DNA of 64,000 nucleotides from Mucilaginibacter phenanthrenivorans (lineage in GTDB: Bacteria; Bacteroidota; Bacteroidia; Sphingobacteriales; Sphingobacteriaceae), in NCBI RefSeq assembly GCF_024721155.1, contig NZ_JAHVAP010000014.1, positions 62,001 to 126,000 on the forward strand, in the 5' to 3' direction. The notes beneath the pieces are model-generated. The model saw only the letters and a program-made list of their open reading frames with translations. It did no database searches and had not been told where the DNA came from. Position numbers and translations under genes: made by a program. Positions 50,364-59,497 of this stretch are shown here, piece by piece. How positions within the stretch are numbered: the first letter of the stretch is position 1; each line of letters opens with the position of its first letter.

Positions 50364-51260
50364 CTACTTTACAGTTTGATTTTCCCACTCCCTTTGCAAT
50401 ACCCTCGCCGTTTGTGTACTTCCATCATGACTCCACCCCGGCGGATTTATAAAATATTGCAGTTTTGCTTTCAATGTAGGCGCCTTCCGTACATCTGCTA
50501 ATAAAGCTTTCCATTCATGAAAAAGTATGTTCACCGGCCCAAGATCATCCGGTTGATGGGTTAAGCCATATTTCACCGGTTCAGGCAGGTTTTCCGCGCG
50601 GAATGTGCCGAACATCCTGTCCCAGATGATTAAAACCATGCCCATATTTTTATCAAGATAGGGAACATTTGAAGCGTGATGCACCCGGTGGTGCGACGGC
50701 GTAACAAATATTAGCCCGTACCATTTTGGCAGCGGCACATTATATTGCGTGTGTACCAGGTTACCATAAAGTTGGGTTATCAAATAAGCATATAGGATAT
50801 CAACGGCATTGAAACCCATAAAAGCAAGCGGCAGGTAAAAAAACACCCGGTAAAGCGGCTCAAAAACGGTAGAACGAAAACCGGTTGTGAAATTAAAATG
50901 CTCGCTGGAATGGTGTGTTACGTGAATGGCCCAAAACAGGCGGCAGTAATGCCCGGTATAGTGCAGCGCCCAGTATAAAAAATCCTGCACAACAACCAGC
51001 ACAAACCAATAAAGGATAGCGTTATGAATTTCAAAAAGCCTGAAATGCCAGGCATAATTTAAAATGAAAAATGTGCTGCCGCCAACAGCAAGATTCAACA
51101 AAAAAGCAAGTGCAGTTAAATAAATATTGGTAAAAGTATCCCGTTTATCATAGTATTGGCGATTTTCGCGGTAGCTGAACCACATTTCGAGCACTGTCAT
51201 TACCACCAGTAAACCTACCAGTAGCAGTGCTGTTTCTTGTCTAATGTCGGGGTGAAACAT
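50364..51260 (-). CDS. Sterol desaturase / fatty acid hydroxylase family protein
   Basis: A 298-residue membrane di-iron enzyme with several membrane segments. Three His clusters are visible: HYTGHYC, HVTHHSSEHFN and SHHRVHHASN, the standard metal ligands. Bacteroidota members hydroxylate fatty acids or lipids. Substrate unknown. It precedes aroB in the other reading order only by chance of position; no functional link is evident. Confidence 0.87.
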   Translation of the reverse strand: MFHPDIRQETALLLVGLLVVMTVLEMWFSYRENRQYYDKRDTFTNIYLTALAFLLNLAVGGSTFFILNYAWHFRLFEIHNAILYWFVLVVVQDFLYWALHYTGHYCRLFWAIHVTHHSSEHFNFTTGFRSTVFEPLYRVFFYLPLAFMGFNAVDILYAYLITQLYGNLVHTQYNVPLPKWYGLIFVTPSHHRVHHASNVPYLDKNMGMVLIIWDRMFGTFRAENLPEPVKYGLTHQPDDLGPVNILFHEWKALLADVRKAPTLKAKLQYFINPPGWSHDGSTQTARVLQREWENQTVK

Positions 51261-51320
51261 TTTTATTTCGAATGCAGGATGTTAAAATAGCACGGTTTAA
51301 TTTATACCCTAATTTCAATG

Positions 51321-52379
51321 TTACAAGTTTGCATAATAGGATAAACTCTCACAAAGTTCGGCATCTGTGCAAATATTATCAAGGCTGCATTGACCAATAC
51401 TTGTCAATAGCGTGCAATTTATTTTACCGTTCTGGTTCTTCTTATCCTTCAACATAATTGAACACAGCGTTTCAAAATTTGCATTGGCCAGGCTATACTT
51501 TGGATAAAGATCGCCAATTACCTTGACAATCTCATTTAAATCTTCGCTACTTAACCCGGCTTTCTTGTGCGACAGATAAGCCTCGCAGATCATTCCCAGC
51601 GCTATAGCCTCGCCATGTGTAAGCGGGTTTTTATCGTTTATCAGTGAGTTAGTTTCAACGGCGTGGCCAATGGTATGGCCAAAGTTCAGCGCTTTACGGA
51701 TCCCGTGTTCTTTTGGATCTTCAGTCACAACGTCATTCTTAATCTCAACCGAACGATAGATCAGTTCAGCCGATGGCGCGCTCAGATCGCTATTTTTTAA
51801 AGCTTCCCAATATGCGGCGTCCATTATAAGGCCATGCTTCAGCATTTCTGCCACACCAGAGAGTACTTGCCTTTCCGGCAAGGTCTTCAAAAAATCATTA
51901 GAAATAAACACCGCCTTAGGCATGGTGAACGTGCCGATGATGTTCTTAACATTATCAAGGTCGATGCCTGTTTTACCGCCAACGGAAGCGTCCACCTGCG
52001 AAAGCAGCGTTGTAGGTATATGTACAAAATCAATCCCGCGTTTAAAAGTTGATGCTGCAAAGCCGCCCATATCAGTGATTACCCCGCCGCCGAGGTTTAC
52101 CAGCAATGCCTTACGGTCCGCCTCAAAATCTATCAGCATTTTCCAGATCCCAATACAAAAATCGATGGTCTTGCTTTCCTCGCCGGCATTTACTTCGATA
52201 ATGTCGAAATTTTCATGACCTTCAAATTGCGCCTGGATCAGGGGCATGCAGTGTACCGAGGTATTTTCATCTGTTAAAATGAACGACCGGGAATAATTGC
52301 CGGCCTTAATAAACTTTTCAAGCTCGGCTATGCTGTCTTCAAAAAATATGGGGTAGGTATCGCTTTGGATGGTCTTCAT
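51321..52379 (-). CDS. aroB: 3-dehydroquinate synthase
   Basis: A 352-residue NAD- and zinc-dependent enzyme that cyclises DAHP to 3-dehydroquinate. Motifs: NLGGGVITDMGGFAAS, HIPTTLLSQVDASVGGKTGID, and zinc ligands in ALNFGHTIGHAVE and HGEAIALGM. It is two bases downstream of a small S4-domain gene, with which it likely forms an operon. It is part of the aromatic pathway set in this region, though three unrelated genes separate it from pheA. Confidence 0.94.
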   Translation of the reverse strand: MKTIQSDTYPIFFEDSIAELEKFIKAGNYSRSFILTDENTSVHCMPLIQAQFEGHENFDIIEVNAGEESKTIDFCIGIWKMLIDFEADRKALLVNLGGGVITDMGGFAASTFKRGIDFVHIPTTLLSQVDASVGGKTGIDLDNVKNIIGTFTMPKAVFISNDFLKTLPERQVLSGVAEMLKHGLIMDAAYWEALKNSDLSAPSAELIYRSVEIKNDVVTEDPKEHGIRKALNFGHTIGHAVETNSLINDKNPLTHGEAIALGMICEAYLSHKKAGLSSEDLNEIVKVIGDLYPKYSLANANFETLCSIMLKDKKNQNGKINCTLLTSIGQCSLDNICTDAELCESLSYYANL

Positions 52380-52381
52380 AA

Positions 52382-52588
52382 CTAAATAACTCTGATAACT
52401 TCGCCACGAAATTCAACTGTATCGCCCTTTTTTACTTTAAGGCGTTTGCGAAAATCAACATGGCCGTTATACATCACTTCGCCCTCTGTTACAACTATTT
52501 GCGCCTCGCCGCCGGTTTGCACCAGGTTGGTAGCCTTCAGCAGCTGGATCATTTGGATGTAGTCGCCGGTAACTTTAAATTCTATCAT
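52382..52588 (-). CDS. Small S4-domain RNA-binding protein
   Basis: A 68-residue protein that is essentially one S4 domain: YIQMIQLLKATNLVQTGGEA, then YNGHVDFRKRLKVKKGDTV. It resembles YbcJ/YaaA-like S4 proteins that bind structured RNA, such as ribosome-associated species. It lies two bases upstream of aroB in the same direction, so they are co-transcribed. Confidence 0.85.
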   Translation of the reverse strand: MIEFKVTGDYIQMIQLLKATNLVQTGGEAQIVVTEGEVMYNGHVDFRKRLKVKKGDTVEFRGEVIRVI

Positions 52589-52739
52589 CGGGCAACAAAA
52601 ATAAACTATTCAATGAATAATGAGATATTTGGTTTGCAATTTATAATTTTGCGCACCGGTTTATATTTCACAGGTCATAGTTTGTGGTTATTTTCTAGTA
52701 GCTATGAACTGTTAAATATGAATCATGTACTAACTGACC

Positions 52740-53924
52740 ATGATCGAAAAAAATAACTTATCTTTTGAAAATACGGAGATAGCTTTCCGGCATTCTTCAA
52801 ATTTCGACCTTAAGCGCGCCTACTGGCTGTTCAGGGTAATCAATGTTAACTTTTTAGTAAAGATAGGACCACCAATAACCAATTTTGCGGTAAAAATCGG
52901 CTTGCCTATTAAGGGACTGATAAAGGCTACTATATTTAAACACTTTTGCGGCGGCGAAACCATTGCCGAATGCGATAAAACCATTAAAAACCTGCATAAC
53001 GGCGGCGTAGGCACCATCCTTGATTACTCGATAGAGGGTGAAGATGATGAGCATGTATTTGATAACACCCGCGACGAGATCATCCGCACCATTGAACGTG
53101 CAGCAGTTGACAAAGCGGTGCCGATCACCGTATTTAAGGTTACAGGTGTTGGTCGTTTTTCATTATTGGAAAAGCTTGATGAAAAGGCGCAGCTCAGCAT
53201 AATGGAGCAGGAAGAATGGGAAAAGGTGCAGGCCCGGGTTATGGCAATCTGCCAAAAGGCCCATGAAACCGGCATCCCGGTAATGATCGACGCTGAAGAA
53301 AGCTGGATCCAGGAAACCATTGATATGCTGGCTTTGGATATGATGCACCTGTATAACACCCAAAAGGCCATAGTTTATAATACCTACCAGCTTTACCGTC
53401 ATGATAAACTGGCATCTATAAAAAATGACCATGCAATTGCCGTTAAAGGTGAGTTTATTTTAGGCGCCAAATTAGTGCGCGGCGCATATATGGAAAAGGA
53501 ACGCAAGCGTGCAGAAGAAAAAGGTTATCCATCCCCTATTCAGCCTGATAAACAATCGGCAGACAAGGATTACGATGCTTCGCTCGATTTTTGCACTGAT
53601 CATATCGACACACTTGCCTTTGTAGCAGGCACCCATAACGAAGAAAGCTGCCGTGTACTTGCTGAGCTCCTTGATAAAAAGAAGATCGACCATAAAAATC
53701 CGCATGTATATTTTTCACAATTGCTCGGCATGAGCGATAATTTGAGCTTTAACCTTGCCAACGCACAGTATAATGTAGCCAAGTATGTGCCTTACGGACC
53801 TATCAAAGCAGTTTTACCGTATTTGTTCAGGCGTGCACAGGAGAATACGGCCATTGCCGGGCAAATGAGCAGGGAGCTGAGTTTGATTGTTAAAGAAGTT
53901 AGGAGAAGAAAATTAGTGAAGTAA
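52740..53924 (+). CDS. Proline dehydrogenase family protein
   Basis: A 394-residue FAD-dependent TIM-barrel enzyme oxidising proline to pyrroline-5-carboxylate. Motifs seen: TILDYSIEGEDDE, VFKVTGVGR, IPVMIDAEESWIQ, AIVYNTYQLYRHD, GAKLVRGAYMEKERKRAEE and VPYGPIKAVLPYLFRRAQEN. It is monofunctional; no P5C dehydrogenase domain is attached. A -7 box TAATTTTG lies at 52644-52651 but without a matching -33. A repeat lies just downstream. Confidence 0.92.
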   Translation: MIEKNNLSFENTEIAFRHSSNFDLKRAYWLFRVINVNFLVKIGPPITNFAVKIGLPIKGLIKATIFKHFCGGETIAECDKTIKNLHNGGVGTILDYSIEGEDDEHVFDNTRDEIIRTIERAAVDKAVPITVFKVTGVGRFSLLEKLDEKAQLSIMEQEEWEKVQARVMAICQKAHETGIPVMIDAEESWIQETIDMLALDMMHLYNTQKAIVYNTYQLYRHDKLASIKNDHAIAVKGEFILGAKLVRGAYMEKERKRAEEKGYPSPIQPDKQSADKDYDASLDFCTDHIDTLAFVAGTHNEESCRVLAELLDKKKIDHKNPHVYFSQLLGMSDNLSFNLANAQYNVAKYVPYGPIKAVLPYLFRRAQENTAIAGQMSRELSLIVKEVRRRKLVK

Positions 53925-53930
53925 TTCTTC

Positions 53931-54004
53931 GTAGAGACGCAATATCTTGCGTCTCTGAATATTTTGAATGATCTAAAGAGAGACGCAAAATATTGCGTCT
54001 CTAC
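53931..54004 (+). repeat. GAGACGCAA double palindrome, copy 2
   Basis: Same element as at 45954-46024: two GAGACGCAA/TTGCGTCTC hairpins, about 30 bases apart, with GTAGAGACGC at one end and GTCTCTAC at the other. It starts six bases after the proline dehydrogenase stop. Confidence 0.85.
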
Positions 54005-54054
54005 AACAATCTCTCAACAAAATTGTATCTATAAAAAGGTAACTTTGTTTCTGA

Positions 54055-54447
54055 ATGAAAAAGGCCGCTGTTTTATGTATCACCGCATTTTATTTGCTGC
54101 TAACAACAGGAATGTTCGTTTGCATGGTACATTGTACAGCCGAAAACCTGGTTAAAGAACCAGCCATGCAAATGGCTAAATCCATGCATCATGACGGTAA
54201 GGGTTGTGCGGAAAAAAAGGATTGCGACTGCTGTAAAAAGCATGGGAACTTTGTAATAAAGGAAAACCTAAAGCCAGCTACAGACATTCAGTATTCACAG
54301 GCGGCAACCGTTATTCCGCGTTTTGAGATAGCGGGTCTCATTTTGAGTACACCGGTTATTCAAAACAGTTCATGGCACGAGAGCAATGCTCCGCCCAACC
54401 GATCGGGCAAAACAATAATTATCCAAAACCAATCCTTCCTTATTTGA
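54055..54447 (+). CDS. HYC_CC_PP family protein, probable copper-related
   Basis: A 130-residue secreted protein with a signal-type segment (about 1-24). Landmarks are VHCTAENL, the Cys-rich KGCAEKKDCDCCKKHG and the late APPN, which together match the Bacteroidota HYC_CC_PP family often placed by metal-transport genes. Cys, His and Met groups can bind Cu. A -7 box TAACTTTG at 54040-54047 lies so close to the ATG that the message may be nearly leaderless. It heads a cluster with a Met/His-rich barrel and two DUF3347 proteins. Confidence 0.75.
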   Translation: MKKAAVLCITAFYLLLTTGMFVCMVHCTAENLVKEPAMQMAKSMHHDGKGCAEKKDCDCCKKHGNFVIKENLKPATDIQYSQAATVIPRFEIAGLILSTPVIQNSSWHESNAPPNRSGKTIIIQNQSFLI

Positions 54448-54557
54448 TTTAAGCATTGGGCCTTCTTCTTTTATGGGCCAGGGGCAAATTGCCTTATTTA
54501 TAGCTTTAATTAATCAAATCCTTGTAAAGATGGTGCGCCATCTTCAATTACTCTTTT

Positions 54558-56075
54558 ATGAAACACGTAATAACGTTTGTTATTTTGTTTGGGTCGGCAT
54601 ACACCTTATCGGCGCAGCAAAAAATGGATATGAGCGATACCTCCAAACATCATCATATGATGATGAAGGATACGCCGAAATCCAAAATGAAGAAAAAAAT
54701 GAACATGCCTAAAAAGGACGATGGCATGGGTGGTATGGATATGAGCGATACTTCCAAACATCATCATATGATGATGAAGGATACAGCGAAATCCAAAATG
54801 AAGAAAAAAATGAACATGCCTAAAAAGGACGATGGCATGAGCGGTATGGACATGAGCGGCGGCTCCATGGATAAAATGGACATGATGAGCAGCGCACAAT
54901 CCAAAAATCTGCCCATGAATCGTGACGGCTCCGGTACCAGCTGGCTGCCTGATGCTTCACCCATGTATGCAATTATGCTGCATGGCGGCAAATGGATGTA
55001 TATGCTGCATGGAAACATCTCGCTACGGTATACCAACCAGGATTTTACCGGGAAGGGCAGCCGCGGTGGCAAAAAGGTTGATGCGCCGAACTGGTTTATG
55101 GGCATGGCGCAACGCCCCGTCGGAAAAAATGGCTTGCTGAGCCTCAATTTAATGATGTCATTAGATCCGCTTACCGAGCAGGGCTATGGTTATCCCCTAT
55201 TGTTCCAAACTGGCGAAAGCTGGCACGGCGTTCCTTTGGTAGACAGGCAACACCCGCACGATTTATTCTCGGAAGTTGCGGCAAATTATACTTACGCATT
55301 TTCAAAGAAAACAGACCTGAGCTTATATGTTGGCTACCCGGGCGAGCCGGCAATCGGGCCTGTTGCATTTATGCACCGTCCGTCGGCAATGTCAAACCCC
55401 GATGCGCCGATAAGTCACCATTGGTCGGATGCTACGCATATTACCTTTGGGGTCGCCACCCTTGGCTTCAGGTATGATCAGTTTAAAATCGAGGCTTCAT
55501 CATTTACGGGCAGAGAGCCTGACGAGAACCGCTACGATTTTGATAAGCCGAGATTTGATTCATGGAGTACCCGGCTGGATTATAACCCATCTTCAAATTG
55601 GGCGCTGCAGGTTTCGCACGCATTTATCAAAAGCCCTGAAGCATTGGCACCGGAAAAAAATATTTACCGCACCACCGCATCGGCTACTTACAGCCTGCCG
55701 TTGGGTATGGATAAAACATTTAATGCAACAGCCTTATGGGGTTTAAACAAAACACCGGGTCACCAGGGCGACAATTCTGCATTACTGGAGGGAGATATCC
55801 GTATTAAAAAGTTAGACCTGTATACCCGCTTTGAATTTGTACAGAAAACCACCGAAGAACTGAATTTGAACAGTATTATTTATGGCGATAACACCATATT
55901 CCCGGTAAATGCAATAACACTGGGATTTAATTACGATCTGTTTAAAATCGGGCCGTTAAACCTTGCGGCTGGCGGGCAATTAACTTATTACGGACTTGAC
56001 AGCAAATTAACCAGCCTGTATGGATCAAACCCAATGGGTGGCGAAGTATTTTTGAGGCTTTATCCGCGTTTATAA
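54558..56075 (+). CDS. Outer-membrane barrel-like protein with Met/His-rich N-terminal repeats
   Basis: A 505-residue secreted protein (signal peptide about 1-20). Residues 23-96 are two copies of a 37-residue repeat (MDMSDTSKHHHMMMKD at its start, MNMPKKDDGM at its end), then more MDM/MDK units. Such clusters of Met and His bind copper(I)/(II). From about residue 120 the protein is strand-rich (LHGGKWMYMLHGNISLRY; LPLGMDKTFNATALWG) and ends in FLRLYPRL, as a transmembrane barrel would. It may sequester or export copper at the outer membrane. Neighbours support a metal role. Confidence 0.75.
   Translation: MKHVITFVILFGSAYTLSAQQKMDMSDTSKHHHMMMKDTPKSKMKKKMNMPKKDDGMGGMDMSDTSKHHHMMMKDTAKSKMKKKMNMPKKDDGMSGMDMSGGSMDKMDMMSSAQSKNLPMNRDGSGTSWLPDASPMYAIMLHGGKWMYMLHGNISLRYTNQDFTGKGSRGGKKVDAPNWFMGMAQRPVGKNGLLSLNLMMSLDPLTEQGYGYPLLFQTGESWHGVPLVDRQHPHDLFSEVAANYTYAFSKKTDLSLYVGYPGEPAIGPVAFMHRPSAMSNPDAPISHHWSDATHITFGVATLGFRYDQFKIEASSFTGREPDENRYDFDKPRFDSWSTRLDYNPSSNWALQVSHAFIKSPEALAPEKNIYRTTASATYSLPLGMDKTFNATALWGLNKTPGHQGDNSALLEGDIRIKKLDLYTRFEFVQKTTEELNLNSIIYGDNTIFPVNAITLGFNYDLFKIGPLNLAAGGQLTYYGLDSKLTSLYGSNPMGGEVFLRLYPRL
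54624..54845 (+). repeat. 111-base tandem repeat coding the Met/His-rich region
   Basis: Two almost the same units (54624-54734 and 54735-54845) encode 37 residues each. The few differences (Pro/Ala, Gly/Ser) show a recent duplication, so copy number may vary between strains. Confidence 0.9.
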
Positions 56076-56093
56076 AAGACGAAAACATCACGC

Positions 56094-56230
56094 GGAATTG
56101 GGCTAAAGCCACTTGCATTTTTGTTTATTTGACCGTCACTTAAAAGTGACGGCAATAAATCTCATTTTTCATTGCCGTTGACTTTAGTCAACGGATAAAA
56201 TTGAATGAGGAATTGGCTTTAGCCAAATTT
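56094..56230 (+). repeat. Nested palindromic intergenic element
   Basis: Outer arms resemble GGCTAAAGCCA near 56100 and TTGGCTTTAGCCAA at 56213-56226. Inside are CCGTCACTTAAAAGTGACGG (56133-56152) and CCGTTGACTTTAGTCAACGG (56175-56194). Each can form its own hairpin. No coding was seen. Confidence 0.8.
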
Positions 56231-56262
56231 GACATCGCACAACTATAAAATAATTAACTTTG
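56228..56262 (+). promoter_or_regulatory. Candidate promoter of the DUF3347 pair
   Basis: TTTG at 56228-56231 and TAACTTTG at 56255-56262, with a 23-base spacer that is longer than ideal. The -7 box is a full match. Confidence 0.45.
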
Positions 56263-56314
56263 TGTTGCACTTGATTTTCAACCAACTGCAACACTTAAAT
56301 TAACAACCAAAATC

Positions 56315-56824
56315 ATGAAAAATTTAAAAGTAATTACCCTGACAATAGTACTGGCACTTTGCACAATACTTACCAATGCCAAACCAGCCCCTGCCGGTTT
56401 TATAGACAAGATCACCAATGCTTACCTGGATGTTAAAAATGCGTTAATAAGCGGTGACGGGAACGCGGTAAAATTAAAGGCCGCAGAATTACTGAAGGAT
56501 CTGTCGACCATACCAGATAAAAGCCTGAACCCTGCTCAACAGGCGATATTGCAAAAATACCAAACCAAGCTACTTTTCGACAGCCGCCACATGAGCGAAA
56601 CTACTGTTATTGATCATCAGCGTGAACATTTTGCCAGCTTATCGCAAAACATGTATTCGCTTTTAAAAGGTGTGAAATTGAATACAGCTACAATTTACCA
56701 GGAATATTGCCCAATGAAAAAAGCTTATTGGTTAAGTGAGAGTAATGAGATAAAAAATCCGTATTTTGGCAGTAAAATGCTGGATTGCGGTAAAGTGACA
56801 GAAACTTTGGCACCGGCTAAATAA
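56315..56824 (+). CDS. DUF3347 family periplasmic protein
   Basis: A 169-residue protein with a signal peptide (about 1-22). It matches DUF3347: AYLDVKNALISGDGNAVKLK near the start, FASLSQNMYSLL in the middle, and EYCPMKKAYWLSESNEIKNPYF and MLDCGKVTE at the end. The C-P-M and late Cys suggest metal binding; the family often accompanies copper efflux genes. A paralogue follows 26 bases later. Confidence 0.85.
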   Translation: MKNLKVITLTIVLALCTILTNAKPAPAGFIDKITNAYLDVKNALISGDGNAVKLKAAELLKDLSTIPDKSLNPAQQAILQKYQTKLLFDSRHMSETTVIDHQREHFASLSQNMYSLLKGVKLNTATIYQEYCPMKKAYWLSESNEIKNPYFGSKMLDCGKVTETLAPAK

Positions 56825-56850
56825 ACCGGCCTTGTCAATGATCTGTAACT

Positions 56851-57369
56851 ATGCTCAAAAATAAAACAATCTTATTTGCACTTTTGGTGACATTGTGCAC
56901 ATTGAATCTGCGTGCACAAAACCATGGTTCAAAAAACAACATCGATACGCTTGTTAATAGCTACATGGCTATTAAATCTGCATTGATCGCAAATAACGGA
57001 ACAGCGGCCCATTATAAGGCAAACGAGATGTTCAATATTTTGAAGTCGCAGCCGGATAAAGGTCTGTCAAAAGATCAGCGAAAAGTATTGATAGATTATA
57101 TAGACCGGTTACTGGACGACGGCCGGCTAATAAATGAAAGCACCGATGCTGATGAGCAAAGGGTTCATTTTGCAACCCTTTCGAAAAATATGTATCATCT
57201 TTTAAAGGGACTTAAAGCAAATACTTATCCTATTTATGAGCAATACTGCCCGATGAAAAAGACTTATTGGCTAAGTAAGAAAAAGGTTATTGAAAATCCA
57301 TACTACAACGATTACAGCAAAATGCTGAATTGCGGAAACGTGACAGAGACGTTAGCACCGGCGAAGTAG
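56851..57369 (+). CDS. DUF3347 family periplasmic protein (paralogue)
   Basis: A 172-residue relative of the preceding gene with a signal peptide (about 1-22, ending LRAQ) and the same closing motifs: QYCPMKKTYWLSKKKVIENP and MLNCGNVTETLAPAK. The two proteins share about half their residues, including the whole C-terminal end, so they arose by tandem duplication. Probably co-transcribed; ended by the hairpin at 57382. Confidence 0.85.
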   Translation: MLKNKTILFALLVTLCTLNLRAQNHGSKNNIDTLVNSYMAIKSALIANNGTAAHYKANEMFNILKSQPDKGLSKDQRKVLIDYIDRLLDDGRLINESTDADEQRVHFATLSKNMYHLLKGLKANTYPIYEQYCPMKKTYWLSKKKVIENPYYNDYSKMLNCGNVTETLAPAK

Positions 57370-57381
57370 TTCTTCTTCCAT

Positions 57382-57415
57382 AAAACTTACGAAGCTTTCG
57401 AGCTTCGTAAGTTTT
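57382..57415. terminator. Bidirectional terminator
   Basis: A perfect 15-bp stem (57382-57396 with 57401-57415) closed by a TTCG tetraloop, A-rich at one foot and T-rich at the other, between the convergent DUF3347 and hydrolase genes. Confidence 0.9.
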
Positions 57416-57422
57416 ACCAAAG

Positions 57423-58280
57423 TTATATACTCTTTATAATCGCCTCTAAATCCTTATTAAACTCCACAGGAGTCTCCACCATTGGAAAATGTCCCACCCC
57501 ATGTATAAACTTCACCTGGTAGGGAATCTTATTGGCCCTAAGACCAGTGGAAATTGTAAGCGTTACATCGCTGTTGATCAGGTAAAGCTTCTTTTTTGAA
57601 ACGATGAGCTGCTTAACTTCATTAAAATCATTCATCATCATGCAGGCAGTTGCTATGGTTGTATCAGCCTTAGCCACATCAGCAAGGATCCGCGTCTTGA
57701 TTGAATCGGGAGTTGTTTTCGAGAAAAGATCCTGGTTAAAATAGTCGGTTGCTACCTTTTTGAAGTTATGCTTCAGCTGACCGATCACCTGGTCGTATTC
57801 GGCGCTGTCCTTTTTTGTGGGGATGGCACTGTTAACACCTTTAAAATTATCAACCCCAACTAAACCGATGACCTTGTCAGGAGCATTAACGGCTGCCTGT
57901 AAAACAATATCGCCGGCCATGGAGTGCCCGACGAGGATCACATTCTTTAAACTCAATTGGGCAATCACCGAATCGACATCCCGGCCGTAAGTTTCCGGCG
58001 TCCACACCGTCCGATTTTTACCCGATTGGCCAAATCCCGGCAGATCAATGGTAACCACCCGGTATCTGTTGCTGAAATAATTTACCTGGTTGGCCCAATA
58101 GCTCCTGTTTAAACACCAGCCGTGCACCAAAAGCAATGTGGTATCGCCTTTGCCTGTGTCAGTGTAGGCGATATTAACCCCCTGGTCAGAAATTTTCTTA
58201 TGCTGATTTGGGGATTTTTGACTACAGGAAATCTGTATCGCTGTGATAACAAAAAAAGCAACAATGATAAATGGTTTCAT
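57423..58280 (-). CDS. Alpha/beta hydrolase, probable lipoprotein
   Basis: A 285-residue hydrolase. Signal sequence with lipobox (IQISCSQ, Cys at about 19) suggests a membrane-anchored periplasmic enzyme. Catalytic fold marks are LLLVHGWCLNRSYW (oxyanion region), the nucleophile elbow GHSMAGD, and the His in GVGHFPM. The substrate is unknown; esters or lactones are usual. It stands alone. Confidence 0.86.
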   Translation of the reverse strand: MKPFIIVAFFVITAIQISCSQKSPNQHKKISDQGVNIAYTDTGKGDTTLLLVHGWCLNRSYWANQVNYFSNRYRVVTIDLPGFGQSGKNRTVWTPETYGRDVDSVIAQLSLKNVILVGHSMAGDIVLQAAVNAPDKVIGLVGVDNFKGVNSAIPTKKDSAEYDQVIGQLKHNFKKVATDYFNQDLFSKTTPDSIKTRILADVAKADTTIATACMMMNDFNEVKQLIVSKKKLYLINSDVTLTISTGLRANKIPYQVKFIHGVGHFPMVETPVEFNKDLEAIIKSI

Positions 58281-58431
58281 AAAGTTTGGTTTTATTTGTA
58301 GTAAATATCTTATTATAAGACTATTACAGCCAGTAATTTAACAAACTTTAACGGTGTTAGAGATCAGAGACTGGAGATTAGGCAAAAAGCTTGATATTGG
58401 CATTCTCACTGACCTCTGGCCTCTAATCTCT

Positions 58432-58469
58432 ATTCACTAATTCACTAATTCACTAATTCACTAATTCAC
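58432..58469 (+). repeat. TTCACTAA tandem repeat
   Basis: An eight-base unit TTCACTAA repeated nearly five times. It runs into the stop codon (58466-58468) of the HAD-IIA gene. Just left of it (58356-58430) is a diverged AGAGATCAGAGACTGGAGATT / CTCTAATCTCT inverted repeat. Confidence 0.85.
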
Positions 58470-59260
58470 CACCACTTCAATGGGAACTCAATCGAATCCA
58501 CCGAGCTAACGATCATATCGGGTTTAAAAGCATAGTGGCCGAGGTATTCTTTTTTCGCAATGCCGGATAACACCAGGATTGTTTTATAGCCCATTTGCAC
58601 ACCACCCTGGATATCTGTTTCCATAGTATCGCCAACAACAGTTGTTTCTGCTGTTTCCAACCCAAGGTATTTCCGTGCTGAGCGCATCATTACCGGGCTT
58701 GGCTTGCCGGTTACAAACGCCTTGCGACCGGTTGCTTCCTCTATCATTGCTGTAGTAGCTGCAATACCCAAATTGTTCCAGCCGGGTTTTTTTGGCGATG
58801 GGTCACGATTCGTGGTGATGAACTTTGCGCCGGCTAATATCATATCTACGGCACGCTGTACCATTTCAAGGGTAAAATTCCTACCCTCTCCCAATACAAC
58901 AAACTCAGGATCCGAATCAACGAGGGTGATCCCGTTTTCGTGCAGTGAGCTGAGCAAACCACCTTCGCCTAAAACGTAAGCAGTGCCGCCGGGTCCCTGG
59001 TCGCCGAGGAATTTACCGGTTGCCATTGCGCTGGTGTAAACATGTTCTTCGGTTACTTCAATACCCAGCCTTTTTAACTTACGTACTGCTTCTAAGCGTG
59101 TGCGCTGGCTGTTATTGGTCATAAAAGTAAACGGTATATTATTTTCCAGGAGCTTGGCGATAAACTTATCGGCACCCTGTATCAGGTCCTCACCGCTGTA
59201 TATTACGCCGTCCATATCTATCAAAAGTCCGTGTTTCATAGGTTTTGTTTTCATTATCAA
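58466..59260 (-). CDS. HAD-IIA family hydrolase (NagD-like)
   Basis: A 264-residue phosphatase of the NagD/phosphoglycolate-phosphatase type. Motif I is LLIDMDGVIYSGE, motif II FMTNNSQRTR with a typical cap region after it, the Lys motif GKPSPVMMRSA, and motif III VVGDTMETDIQGG. The true start may be the ATG at 59239 (KHGLLIDMDG); ATGs at 59254 and 59260 are also in frame. It probably dephosphorylates small metabolites such as nucleotides or phosphoglycolate. Confidence 0.9.
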   Translation of the reverse strand: MIMKTKPMKHGLLIDMDGVIYSGEDLIQGADKFIAKLLENNIPFTFMTNNSQRTRLEAVRKLKRLGIEVTEEHVYTSAMATGKFLGDQGPGGTAYVLGEGGLLSSLHENGITLVDSDPEFVVLGEGRNFTLEMVQRAVDMILAGAKFITTNRDPSPKKPGWNNLGIAATTAMIEEATGRKAFVTGKPSPVMMRSARKYLGLETAETTVVGDTMETDIQGGVQMGYKTILVLSGIAKKEYLGHYAFKPDMIVSSVDSIEFPLKWW

Positions 59261-59459
59261 ATCAGAGAACTATTTAGTCCTCTATAGTACCAAAGATAGG
59301 ATTATGCTTTACAACAGTAAAAATATCACACCAAAAATGATTTAATATTGATAAGTTAACACGAAAATGTATAACAGGTTAAATTAATAGCAATCTTCCA
59401 TATTATTTAAATGCTTTCTCAATAGCATTTGGATCAATTTTAAATTTTTTAACATAATA

Positions 59460-59490
59460 TTTGTTTCGTACGAAATTTTTTCTACCTTTG
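59460..59490 (+). promoter_or_regulatory. Promoter and palindromic operator of the BlaI-like gene
   Basis: TTTG (59460-59463), a 19-base spacer and TACCTTTG (59483-59490) match the Bacteroidota consensus exactly. A perfect 12-base palindrome TTTCGTACGAAA (59464-59475) lies within the spacer, where a BlaI/MecI repressor would block RNA polymerase. The ATG at 59498 is only seven bases past the -7 box. Confidence 0.7.
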
Positions 59491-59497
59491 ATTTGTG

